NCBI RefSeq assembly: GCF_900996245.1
Contig: NZ_CAAJGK010000107.1
Span: forward strand, 62,001-126,000
Source: Paraburkholderia sp. BCC1886
GTDB lineage: Bacteria; Pseudomonadota; Gammaproteobacteria; Burkholderiales; Burkholderiaceae
Length of the DNA: 64,000 nucleotides
Reading direction: 5' to 3'
In this document: one piece after another, positions 35,505-43,708 of the stretch
How positions within the stretch are numbered: position 1 is the stretch's first letter
Layout: each line of letters opens with the position of its first letter
Notes under the pieces: generated by a model
Seen by the model: the letters and a program-made list of their open reading frames with translations, nothing else
Told to the model about the DNA's origin: nothing
The model's database searches: none
Translations under genes and position numbers: made by a program

Positions 35505-37307
35505 ATGCGCCTGCGCCTGCTTCCCATGATCTTTGCCCGGCGTGCGGTGGGCCCAGCGCACGCGCGTCGTCGGCGCGCGGTGCCCGCACGCCGTCAGCAT
35601 GGTTCGATCGCGGTGACGGCGGCCATTTTTCTCGGCCTCGCCGTCGTGGCGCTCGGCTCGCTCGACATCGGCAATGTCTACTACGCGCGCCGCCAGTTGC
35701 AGCGCACCGCGGATATGGCGGCGCTCGCGGGTGTGCAGGTGATCAGCACACCGTCGGGTTGTACCGCGGTCACGAACGCGGCGCAGTTGAACGCAACCAG
35801 CAACGGCTTCACCGCCGACGGCAAGACGACGACGCTGACCACCACTTGCGGGCGCTGGGACACGACGTCAAAAACCTATTTCGGCACGACCGGCAATCCG
35901 CTGAATGCCGTGCAGGTCAAGGCTGCGCAGAAGGTGCCTTATCTGTTTCTCGGCCCGGCGCGCAATGTGTCGGCGACGGCAACGGCGCTGAGCACGAATA
36001 TCGATGCGTTTTCGCTGGGCACGTCGCTCGCGACGATCAACACGCAACAATCCGCGTTGCTCAATGCGATTCTCGGCGGGCTGTTGAAGAGCACGGTTTC
36101 GCTGAGTGTCGGCGATGTGCAGAGCCTCGCGACCGCGCACATCAAACTCGGCGATCTGATGACGGCGTTGAGTGCGTCGACGATGCAGGGCTTGCTGCAA
36201 ACCACCGTGAGCTATCAGAACCTGATGCTGGCGATGGTCGCCGCGCTGCAAGCCGGCGGCGACACGATCAACGCCGCGATTCTGCAGAAGGTCGCGGTGT
36301 CGATTCCCGGTGGGCAAAACATCACCATCGGGGATGGCGGTACGTCGGCGCCGGGACTGCTCGCGCTCGGACTCGCCAACGCCAATTCCGCCGCCACGGC
36401 GACCATCAACGCGTTCGATGCGCTGATGGTCGCCGCACAGATCGCGCAGAGCAATGCAAGCGGTACCGCGCCGGTGATCAACGTGGCTGCCGGCATCGCC
36501 GGCGTGGCGGGCCTGACGCTGCAAGTCATCCATCCACCCGTGCTGGCGGTGGGTGAGGCCGGTACGAACGCAGACGGCACGCCGCGCACGAAGGCGCGCA
36601 CGGCGGTGGTGAATGCGACGGTGCAATTGACGCCGGTGCTGTTTGCCAATCCGCTGGTGATCGGCGTGCCCGGCGTGCTGGCGGTGTCGGTATCCGCTTT
36701 GAGCACGCCGCTGGTGTTGAGCCTGAACGCGGGTAGCGGCAAGGCGGTGTTGACTTCGGTCGATTGCGAAAGCAGCAAGGCCGCCACCAATGCGGTGATC
36801 ACGGCCAAGCCGGCGATTGCCAATGTCTGTTTGTCGGGTAGCACCTCCTGCTCCGGGTCGGTCAACGTCGCGTCGGTGACGGCATCGGTGCCGCTGCTGA
36901 CGGTGACGGTCGCGAACGTGGCGTTGAATAGCACGGGCTGGTTGAGTCTCGGACCCAGCGCCTCGACGCCGCTGACCTTCAACGGTTCGACAGGCAGCTT
37001 CGACTCCACGCAAAGCGTCAATTCCAATGCAATCGGCAGCGACGCGTCGGCATTGACCACAGGCGTGCTCAACGTGCTGCCCACCATGCTGCAAATCGGG
37101 TTGCTGAATAATGCGATCAACATTTCCAGTCTGTTGCAACCTATCCTGACTGGCGTCGCTAACGCGCTGACGCCTTTGCTTACCCCCGTATTCGGTCTGC
37201 TCGACACCGTGCTGGTGCCCACGCTTTCCCTATTGGGCGCACAGGTCGGCATTGCCACCGTCCACAACATGTCGCTCCAATGCGGCGTCGCGCAACTAGT
37301 CAACTAG
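35505..37307 (+). CDS. tadG: TadG-like pilus assembly protein
   Basis: This is a large pseudopilin-related component of the Tad pilus. The start at 35505, next to the DUF3613 stop, gives 600 residues. An Arg-rich N-terminus precedes one hydrophobic segment, and the TadG_N motif GSIAVTAAIFLGLAVVALGS continues into DIGNVYYARRQLQRTADMAA. The rest is a long, Ala/Thr/Val-rich exported domain with several Cys residues. No von Willebrand MIDAS motif (DxSxS) was seen, unlike many TadG proteins. It ends in a hydrophobic Leu/Val/Pro-rich stretch. Confidence 0.9.
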   Translation: MRLRLLPMIFARRAVGPAHARRRRAVPARRQHGSIAVTAAIFLGLAVVALGSLDIGNVYYARRQLQRTADMAALAGVQVISTPSGCTAVTNAAQLNATSNGFTADGKTTTLTTTCGRWDTTSKTYFGTTGNPLNAVQVKAAQKVPYLFLGPARNVSATATALSTNIDAFSLGTSLATINTQQSALLNAILGGLLKSTVSLSVGDVQSLATAHIKLGDLMTALSASTMQGLLQTTVSYQNLMLAMVAALQAGGDTINAAILQKVAVSIPGGQNITIGDGGTSAPGLLALGLANANSAATATINAFDALMVAAQIAQSNASGTAPVINVAAGIAGVAGLTLQVIHPPVLAVGEAGTNADGTPRTKARTAVVNATVQLTPVLFANPLVIGVPGVLAVSVSALSTPLVLSLNAGSGKAVLTSVDCESSKAATNAVITAKPAIANVCLSGSTSCSGSVNVASVTASVPLLTVTVANVALNSTGWLSLGPSASTPLTFNGSTGSFDSTQSVNSNAIGSDASALTTGVLNVLPTMLQIGLLNNAINISSLLQPILTGVANALTPLLTPVFGLLDTVLVPTLSLLGAQVGIATVHNMSLQCGVAQLVN

Positions 37308-37322
37308 CGTAACCAAGACAAG

Positions 37323-38714
37323 ATGAGAACCACCACCAAAATCGAGGAACTCGATATCTACGTCTGGGAGGGCAAGGCCGACATCGTCGACCGGGTTGCA
37401 CGCTGCATGGCGAGCTTCGAAGTCGAAGTGATCCGCGCGGACGACATTGCGATCTCGCCCGAACGGACCGCGATGCGCCCGTCGCTGGCGATCATCAGCG
37501 TCTCGGTGATCGAAAGCGGCGCGCTGGTCATGCGCGACTGGCAAGCGGCGCACGGCATTCCCGTCGTGTGGGTCGGCGCCGCGCCGCGCGAACACGACCC
37601 GGCTGCGTATCCGTCCGAGTATTCGCATATTCTGCCACTCGATTTCACCTGCGCCGAACTACGCGGCATGGTCATGAAGCTGGTGCTGCAATTGCGCGCG
37701 CATAGCGCCAAGACGCACGCGTCCGACAGCATGATCGCCAACTCGGAGTGCATGCAGGCTTTGCTGCACGAGGTCGACACCTTCGCCGATTGCGACACGA
37801 GCGTGCTCGTGCAAGGCGAGACTGGCGTGGGCAAGGAGCGCATCGCGCAATTGCTGCACGAAAAACATACCCGCTACGGCCAGGGTCCGTTCGTCGCGGT
37901 CAACTGCGGCGCGATTCCGGACGGCCTGTTCGAGTCGCTCTTTTTCGGTCATTCGAAAGGCTCGTTCACCGGCGCGGTTGTCGCGCACAAAGGCTATTTC
38001 GAACAAGCCGACGGCGGCACGCTGTTCCTCGACGAAATCGGCGATCTGCCGCTCTATCAGCAGGTCAAGCTGCTGCGCGTGCTCGAAGACAGCGCGGTGA
38101 CGCGCATCGGTTCGGCCACGCCGATCAAGCTGGACTTCCGGCTGGTCGCGGCCACCAACAAGCATCTGCCGCAACTGGTCAAGGACGGGACGTTCCGCGC
38201 CGATCTCTACTACCGGCTCGCCGTGATCGAACTGAAGATTCCGTCGCTCGAAGAGCGGGGCGCGGTCGACAAGATCGCCATCTTCAAGGCGTTCATTGCG
38301 CAGATCGTCGGCGCCGATCGTCTCTCAGCCTTACCGGATCTTCCCTACTGGCTCGCCGACGCCGTCGCCGATACGTATTTCCCCGGCAACGTGCGCGAGT
38401 TGCGCAACCTGGCCGAACGGATCGGCGTGACAGTGCGCCAGATCGGCGCATGGGACGCGGCGCGTTTGCAGCGTCTGCTGGCGCTCGCGCGAACGAGTCA
38501 GCCGGTGCCCGCGGAAAGCGCCGCCGAAGTGCTGGTGGATCGCAGCAAATGGGATATGGCCGAGCGTAGCCGCGTGATCGCCGCGCTCGACGCAAACGGC
38601 TGGCGGCGGCAGGATACGGCACTGTATCTGGGCATCAGCCGCAAGGTTTTGTGGGAGAAGATGCGTAAATACCAAATTTTTGATGAAGAGCCTGAAACGC
38701 GCGAAAGTGAGTAA
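37323..38714 (+). CDS. Sigma-54-dependent transcriptional activator (degenerate receiver)
   Basis: This is a bacterial enhancer-binding protein of 463 residues, 15 nt after tadG and the likely local regulator. Residues 1-125 resemble a receiver fold. The position expected to carry the phosphorylated Asp reads SLAIISVSVIE, so classical phosphorylation is unlikely. The AAA+ domain has Walker A GETGVGKE (165-172), the sigma-54 contact loop GSFTGA (213-218; Ser in place of the usual Ala), Walker B GGTLFLDEIGDLP, and the sensor FPGNVRELRNLAER. The C-terminal Fis-type HTH is VIAALDANGWRRQDTALYLGIS. A target -24/-12 promoter was not found in the window. Confidence 0.92.
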   Translation: MRTTTKIEELDIYVWEGKADIVDRVARCMASFEVEVIRADDIAISPERTAMRPSLAIISVSVIESGALVMRDWQAAHGIPVVWVGAAPREHDPAAYPSEYSHILPLDFTCAELRGMVMKLVLQLRAHSAKTHASDSMIANSECMQALLHEVDTFADCDTSVLVQGETGVGKERIAQLLHEKHTRYGQGPFVAVNCGAIPDGLFESLFFGHSKGSFTGAVVAHKGYFEQADGGTLFLDEIGDLPLYQQVKLLRVLEDSAVTRIGSATPIKLDFRLVAATNKHLPQLVKDGTFRADLYYRLAVIELKIPSLEERGAVDKIAIFKAFIAQIVGADRLSALPDLPYWLADAVADTYFPGNVRELRNLAERIGVTVRQIGAWDAARLQRLLALARTSQPVPAESAAEVLVDRSKWDMAERSRVIAALDANGWRRQDTALYLGISRKVLWEKMRKYQIFDEEPETRESE

Positions 38715-38761
38715 TAATGAGACGGCTTTTTTAAAACAAAAACTGTTCAAGCAGGATTTAC

Positions 38762-39475
38762 ATGGACCGAAAGTCGAATCTACGACAGATTGCGTTGGCC
38801 GCATTGATCGCGTTGGGCACTGTTCAGGTTGCCGGCGCGCAGGCTTTGGCAAATGGCGCGAGCGCTGCCGTCGTTTCCCAGCCGGGTACCACGGCTCCGT
38901 TGCCGGGTACGCCGCAGGCAGGTCAGCAGGGCGCGACGGCCCTGACGCCGGACGAAGCAAAGCAATCCGCCGCGGGCAATGTCGCGGAACTGCAGCAAAT
39001 GATCCGCGGTTCCGATCTGAGCGAATTGCGCACGACGTACAACGGCAGCTACGGTGCGAGCCTGCTGTTCTACGGTAAGGAGATGACGTATTACGTCGCG
39101 TTGTTCCAGCAGAAAAACTTCTGGCGCGTCATCAAGACGCAAGATGCGACGCGCGCGGACATGATCTATCAGGGTTTCGCCCGTCAGACGCAGCAGTTGT
39201 CGGAAGTGGAAATTCGCCGCACCCAACTCGAGGCGCAAAAGGCCTTTACCGAACGGATGATCGCCTTGTCGCAAGACCGTGCGAATCGCCTGCAGGCCGA
39301 TCTCGACGTGGCGCATCAGCAGCAGAGCATCGTCGCGAGCCAGCAGCAGCAAACGCGGGCCGAAGCCACTGCGTTGGCCCAGCAGAAGGCCAGCGCGCAG
39401 GATCAGTTGAAGGCGGCACAGCGCCAGGTGCGCGAACTGCAGCGTCAACTGGATAGCGGGTTGCCTACGCAGTAA
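38762..39475 (+). CDS. DUF2968 family exported coiled-coil protein
   Basis: The 237-residue protein has a signal peptide (about 1-27, cleavage near AGAQA) and a Pro/Thr/Gly-rich linker. A conserved globular core follows (LQQMIRGSDLSELRTTYNG, SLLFYGKEMTYYVALFQQKNFWRV). From about residue 150 to the end it is a Gln/Ala-rich coiled coil. The pattern matches DUF2968, a family of unknown function found mainly in Burkholderiales. It follows the sigma-54 activator by 47 nt on the same strand, so it may belong to the Tad transcription unit or be regulated with it. Confidence 0.88.
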   Translation: MDRKSNLRQIALAALIALGTVQVAGAQALANGASAAVVSQPGTTAPLPGTPQAGQQGATALTPDEAKQSAAGNVAELQQMIRGSDLSELRTTYNGSYGASLLFYGKEMTYYVALFQQKNFWRVIKTQDATRADMIYQGFARQTQQLSEVEIRRTQLEAQKAFTERMIALSQDRANRLQADLDVAHQQQSIVASQQQQTRAEATALAQQKASAQDQLKAAQRQVRELQRQLDSGLPTQ

Positions 39476-39613
39476 TCGACGCGCGATGCAGGCGGGAAGG
39501 GTGGCTTGAGAGGGCTGCGCTTCTTGCCGCGCAAACTGCCGGGGTGTCTTGCGCGAGCCATTCGTGGTTGATCGACGAGCCGCTATTCTGCGGCTTCGCT
39601 TTCCCATCTTTCC

Positions 39614-39814
39614 CTAGTGTCGTTTCCCGGTTTTGGCCGGCGAATCGTGCGTCGGCGCATGAGCAGGCTCGCTCATATCCACGGAAACCGGATCGCTGGC
39701 GGGAAAACTTTCGTCGAGCGCCTCGTCGAGCCGACTTTCCGCTGAGGCGGCCGATTCCTCGGACTGTTGCGGCGTTTCTTTGGCGTGCGCAGGGGATGGC
39801 TTTGGCCGGGTCAT
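39614..39814 (-). CDS. Small acidic protein with SFPASDP motif
   Basis: The start at 39814 (GGAG, 6-nt spacing) gives 66 residues; an ATG 12 nt further upstream has no ribosome site. The protein is hydrophilic and acidic and carries the conserved LDEALDESFPASDPVSV core, seen in many small uncharacterised proteobacterial proteins. The rest is low complexity (Pro, Ala, Ser, His). There is no signal peptide or membrane segment. The function is unknown. Confidence 0.75.
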   Translation of the reverse strand: MTRPKPSPAHAKETPQQSEESAASAESRLDEALDESFPASDPVSVDMSEPAHAPTHDSPAKTGKRH

Positions 39815-39983
39815 GACAGGCTCCATGGGAAGAAAGTCGATGTTCCAGCATAAAGCAAAGCGGTAGCTTCGAGTCGAGAACCTGCTGACTCGGACAGCGG
39901 ACTTGCAAGGGAAGAGTTTGCTGCGAGGAATTTCGCAGCGGCCCAGATGCGCTTAAGGCTTCCGGACCGCCGGGGCGGTGCGT

Positions 39984-40523
39984 TTATTCGCTGCCGCCGT
40001 TGTTGCCACTACCGTTGCCGCTATTGCCGCTATTGCCGCTATTGCCACTGTTACCACCATGATTGCCGCCGCCATGGTTGCCGCCGTCGCCGCCGCCCGT
40101 GCCGAACAGGCGCCGACGCCGTGTGACGACCACCGGGCCGTCCGACGTCCCGCTGCGCTCGGGCGCCGGCCGGTCGGACGATGCGCCATACGATTCGCGG
40201 GGTTCGCGGGGTTCGCGCGGTTCACGATGATGGTCACGTGGCTCACGCGAACCGTGCGGGCCGCGTGTGGTGTGTTCGCCGTGCGCAGGGCGGCCGGTAC
40301 GAGGCGCCGGACGCGTGCCGGTGTCGAGCTGGACCGTCGAGATCGCGCGCTTGTAGATGCCTTGCAGGCCAACCGGCGTGCGCAGCATTACCAGATACTG
40401 ATCGAACGACTCGATACACCCGGTCAGACGAATGCCGTTGACGAGGTAAATCTCAACGCGCTTTCGTTCTTTGCGCGCTGCGTTCATAAAGTCGTTTTGC
40501 GGATGCGATTCTGCAGAAGCCAT
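39984..40523 (-). CDS. hfq2: Hfq-like RNA chaperone with long C-terminal tail (Hfq2 type)
   Basis: Hfq-family Sm proteins pair small RNAs with mRNAs. The ATG at 40523 gives 179 residues; a TTG 6 nt upstream is the alternative. Residues 8-65 form the Sm core: FMNAARKERKRVEIYLVNGI (Sm1), IESFDQYLVML, and YKRAISTV (Sm2). Compared with E. coli Hfq, the Sm2 YKHAIS motif has Arg for His (Arg59 here), and the proximal-face Gln is kept (Gln9). The tail is over 100 residues. It has an Arg/Glu/Pro repeat zone (REPREPREPRE) and ends in a Gly/Asn/Ser run. Length and tail resemble the second, longer Hfq described in Burkholderia cenocepacia. Confidence 0.88.
   Translation of the reverse strand: MASAESHPQNDFMNAARKERKRVEIYLVNGIRLTGCIESFDQYLVMLRTPVGLQGIYKRAISTVQLDTGTRPAPRTGRPAHGEHTTRGPHGSREPRDHHREPREPREPRESYGASSDRPAPERSGTSDGPVVVTRRRRLFGTGGGDGGNHGGGNHGGNSGNSGNSGNSGNGSGNNGGSE
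40021..40047. repeat. 9-nt tandem repeat in the hfq2 tail
   Basis: Three copies of CTATTGCCG (the third with one change) encode the Asn-Ser-Gly repeats of the Hfq-like tail, with further degenerate copies on both sides. Length variation between strains is likely. Confidence 0.85.
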
Positions 40524-40800
40524 GGACAATTCAGGTTAGAAAGACGGTTGTTCGCCGCGATTCTACCCTGTGTGGGGGCAGACCGTCGGCGGGCGAACTG
40601 CCGTCCACTATAACGGCTTGTGCGCACATAAGCATCCGATAACTATTAGCTGTAACGTTGCGTTACGAATCTGCCGACGAATAGCGCGCTCTTCGGACAG
40701 CGAAACCCCGCCCACGCCCGCCTGGCGGATAAAGCAAGCTACCAGGCAACCTCAGTCGCAAGCGGTTTGCGACGCGCGGCAATGTGCCGCGCTCGATCGA
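40524..40800. other. Upstream region of hfq2
   Basis: 277 bp without a gene. On the minus strand TATAGT (40607-40612) is a possible -10 for hfq2. GTAAC-N5-GTTAC near 40650-40667 is a small inverted repeat related to the CGTAAC/GTTACG words upstream of flp. Confidence 0.4.
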
Positions 40801-41721
40801 TCAGAATTTATACGCCTTGTTCTTCGGATCGAAGGTCGCGTCGTCGAACGTCGTCGGCGTGATGGTCTCGAAGACGATCTTCTCGAAGATATTGCCGTCG
40901 TTCCCATACGACTCCACCGTGCGGAAATACGGATGCCGGAGATCGAGTCCGAGCGTCTCCTTCTTCGCATAGAACTGCGGCTGACCGGTCGGCGTTTCGA
41001 AAGTGAAGGCGACCACCCGCACGCCGTCGATCGTTTTGACTTCCACCTGCGTCGAGCGCGGCAAACCGGCGGCGATGTATTTCTTGCCCTCGCTCAGGTA
41101 TTGATCGGCGATGTACTCGGTGCCGAGATCGCGGACCTGATGGTTCGACTGCGCGCGCGCCAGCGAGCCGGTCAGCGAGGTCCACAGCGGCATCACGTTG
41201 AGCATGCCGCCCAGGTGGCCGTACATCTCGTCGCTGCGTTTGGACTCGTCGTAGATGATTTCCTGGCCGGCATGCGCGCCGTCCGGCAGCCAGCGCGCGT
41301 AGATCCGCAACGGGTCGTGGGCAATGCGCACCAGCATGTGGTCGGCCTTGTCGGGCCACTGACCATGTATGCGCTCCGTGCGCGACATCGTCAATTCGTA
41401 GGACGGGTAACCGTTCGGCCCTTCCTTGATATAGCGCGGCAACGCGAGCGGATCGAGCGACTGGAACAGCGCGACCAGTTGGGCGTCGTCGAGCTTTTCC
41501 ATCGCGCCGCTTCGTTGCGCGGCGCGCAACCATTTGACCTGCTGATCCAGTGTGAGCTTGCCGACCTGCGACGACGGCGTGGTCGGCGCGGCGACCGCGC
41601 TGGCGGTCTCCAGCGGCGGCGGGGTGGCATCGTTCTGGGCGAACGCGAGCGGCGCGCCCAGCGCCAATGCGGCGGTGAGCAAGGTGCGGTTCAGCAGGCC
41701 TACGGACAGGCTGCGCTTCAT
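40801..41721 (-). CDS. DUF1571 family exported protein
   Basis: The 306-residue protein starts with a signal peptide (about residues 1-28, cleavage near AFAQ) and a Pro/Ala-rich linker. The mature domain carries the DUF1571 pattern: SYELTMSRTERIHG, ADHMLVRIAHDPLRIYARWLPDG, GQEIIYDESKRSDEMYGHLGG and a C-terminal IVFETITPTTFDDATFDPKN. The fold is expected to resemble outer-membrane lipoprotein-sorting proteins, but the function is unknown. It follows fadD by 75 nt on the same strand and could be transcribed with the fatty-acid genes; its own ribosome site (CGGAGAG) is good. Confidence 0.88.
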   Translation of the reverse strand: MKRSLSVGLLNRTLLTAALALGAPLAFAQNDATPPPLETASAVAAPTTPSSQVGKLTLDQQVKWLRAAQRSGAMEKLDDAQLVALFQSLDPLALPRYIKEGPNGYPSYELTMSRTERIHGQWPDKADHMLVRIAHDPLRIYARWLPDGAHAGQEIIYDESKRSDEMYGHLGGMLNVMPLWTSLTGSLARAQSNHQVRDLGTEYIADQYLSEGKKYIAAGLPRSTQVEVKTIDGVRVVAFTFETPTGQPQFYAKKETLGLDLRHPYFRTVESYGNDGNIFEKIVFETITPTTFDDATFDPKNKAYKF

Positions 41722-41796
41722 GAGTCTCTCCGGAAAGTGGCGCCAGCAATGAGAGGGCGCAATGTGCGTGCCTGTCGGTTGGCTCTCATTTCTCCG

Positions 41797-43584
41797 TCAA
41801 ACCGCCTTCTGCTTCGCTAACTCTTCGTCGCGCAACGCACGACGCAGGATTTTGCCGACATTGGTTTGCGGCAACTCGTCGCGGAACTCGACCAGCTTCG
41901 GCACCTTGTATCCCGTGAGATTTTTGCGGCAATGGGCGATGACCTGCTCGGCGGTCAACGAGGGATTGCGCTTGACGATGAACACCTTGACGCGCTCGCC
42001 CTGTGCCGCGTCCGGCACGCCGATGGCCGCGACTTCGCGCACGTCCGGATGCGCGGCGATCACGTCTTCTATTTCGTTCGGATAGACGTTGAAGCCCGAC
42101 ACCAGGATCATGTCTTTCTTGCGGTCGATCAGGCGGATATAGCCTCGCGTGTCCATCACGCCGATATCGCCGGTGGCGAGCCAGCCGTCCTCGTCGAGCA
42201 CCTTGGCGGTTTCTTCCGGGCGGTTCCAGTAGCCCTTCATGACTTGCGGGCCTTTAACGCACAACTCGCCCGCCTCGTCGATGCTGGCCCAACTGCCGTC
42301 GTCCTTGCGAAAGCGCACCTGGGTGGACGGGGCGGGCAAACCGATCGAGCCTTCGAAGTCGCGCAGGTTCGTGATCTCGACCGGATTCATCGAGACGATC
42401 GGCGAGCACTCGGTCAACCCGTATCCTTCGATAATCGGTTTGCCCGTCACCTTCTTGAAGCGCTCGGCGACGGATTTTTGCGTGGCCATGCCGCCCGCCA
42501 TCGCCAGCTTCAGATTCGAGAAGTCGCGTTTGCAGAACTCCTCGTTCTCGAGGAACGCGTTGTACAGCGTATTCACGGCCGTCATGCCGGTGAACTTCTC
42601 GTGACGGATGATCATCATCACGCGTTTCATGTCGCGCGGATTCGCAATCAGGATGTTGCGCCCGCCGAGTCCCATGAAGATGAGCGCATTCACCGTCAGC
42701 GAGTAGATGTGATAAAGCGGCAGCGGCGTGAGCACGGTTTCGATTTCGCCGGTCAACTGGCCTTCGGACCACGCCTTCGCCTGCAGCAGATTGGCGATGA
42801 TATTGCGGTGCGTGAGCATCGCGCCTTTGGCGACGCCGGTCGTGCCGCCGGTGTACTGCAGGAACGCAATGTCCTGATGCGCGAGCCGCACCGGCGTCAA
42901 TGGCCGCGAGTAACCGGCCGACAGCGCGTCGAGTAGCGACACGGCCTGCGGCAGCTTGTACGCCGGCACCATCTTCTTCACGTGCCGCAGCACGAAATTC
43001 AACAGACGTCCCTTCAGATTGAGGCCGTCCGCGAGCAGGTCGCCGAGCCCGGTCACGATCACGTTCTGCACCTTTGTGCCGGGCAGCGCGTCCTCGACGG
43101 TCTTCGCAAAGTTCTCGAACACGATGATGGTTTGCGCGCCGCTGTCCTTGAGCTGGTGCGCAAGTTCGCGCACGGTATAAAGCGGATTGACGTTGACCAC
43201 CACGCCGCCGGCCTTCAATACGCCGAACAGCGACACCGGATACTGGAACGTGTTCGGCAACATGATGGCGACGCGCTCGCCGGGTTTGACGCCGAGGCTT
43301 TGCAGATACGCCGCGAACGCCGTCGCCTTGCGGCCGAGTTCGCCGTAGGTCATGTTCGCGCCGACGCTCACGTACGCGACCCGCTCGCGGAACTGCGCGA
43401 TGCACTCGTCGAAGAACTCGACGACCGACTGATACTGGCCGACGTCGATTTCATGCGCAACGTCCGCGGGATACGACGCGTACCAGATGCCGTCGGTGTT
43501 GGGCGCGCTCGCCGCCGCGCTGGCCGCCGCTACCGGTTCCAAGGCGCTCGGTGCGCTTGCTTGAGTCGTGCTGGGCTGGTTCAT
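41797..43584 (-). CDS. fadD: Long-chain fatty-acid-CoA ligase
   Basis: This enzyme activates fatty acids with ATP and CoA, the entry step to beta-oxidation. The 595 residues show the AMP-binding signature LQYTGGTTGVAKGAMLTHRN, the adenylate motif GYGLTECSPIV, and the FACS-like segment DEDGWLATGDIGVMDTRGYI. C-terminal hinge and catalytic-loop motifs (DRKKDMILVSGFNVYPNEIE, ending in NVGKILRRALRDEE) follow. The first ~40 residues are an Ala/Ser-rich extension. AGGAGACG precedes the ATG. It is the last enzyme gene of the minus-strand fatty-acid cluster. Confidence 0.95.
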   Translation of the reverse strand: MNQPSTTQASAPSALEPVAAASAAASAPNTDGIWYASYPADVAHEIDVGQYQSVVEFFDECIAQFRERVAYVSVGANMTYGELGRKATAFAAYLQSLGVKPGERVAIMLPNTFQYPVSLFGVLKAGGVVVNVNPLYTVRELAHQLKDSGAQTIIVFENFAKTVEDALPGTKVQNVIVTGLGDLLADGLNLKGRLLNFVLRHVKKMVPAYKLPQAVSLLDALSAGYSRPLTPVRLAHQDIAFLQYTGGTTGVAKGAMLTHRNIIANLLQAKAWSEGQLTGEIETVLTPLPLYHIYSLTVNALIFMGLGGRNILIANPRDMKRVMMIIRHEKFTGMTAVNTLYNAFLENEEFCKRDFSNLKLAMAGGMATQKSVAERFKKVTGKPIIEGYGLTECSPIVSMNPVEITNLRDFEGSIGLPAPSTQVRFRKDDGSWASIDEAGELCVKGPQVMKGYWNRPEETAKVLDEDGWLATGDIGVMDTRGYIRLIDRKKDMILVSGFNVYPNEIEDVIAAHPDVREVAAIGVPDAAQGERVKVFIVKRNPSLTAEQVIAHCRKNLTGYKVPKLVEFRDELPQTNVGKILRRALRDEELAKQKAV

Positions 43585-43708
43585 CGTCGTCTCCTGAAGC
43601 CGTGGCTTCCTTTGTCTGTGCGCTGGTCTCGCGGCCAGTCATCGAGCCAATCAAAAGCAATGTCGAAGCGCTTGTTGTGCGACGCCGATGCGCTCGCCGT
43701 GTTCTCTC

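Noticed and set aside
39984..40060. Short tandem repeats considered as a CRISPR array
   Set aside because: 9-nt coding repeats inside the hfq2 gene; no spacers. No CRISPR array was seen anywhere in the window.
40808..41749. 313-codon minus-strand frame overlapping the DUF1571 gene
   Set aside because: Same strand, different frame, Arg-rich; the signal peptide and DUF1571 motifs are in the other frame.
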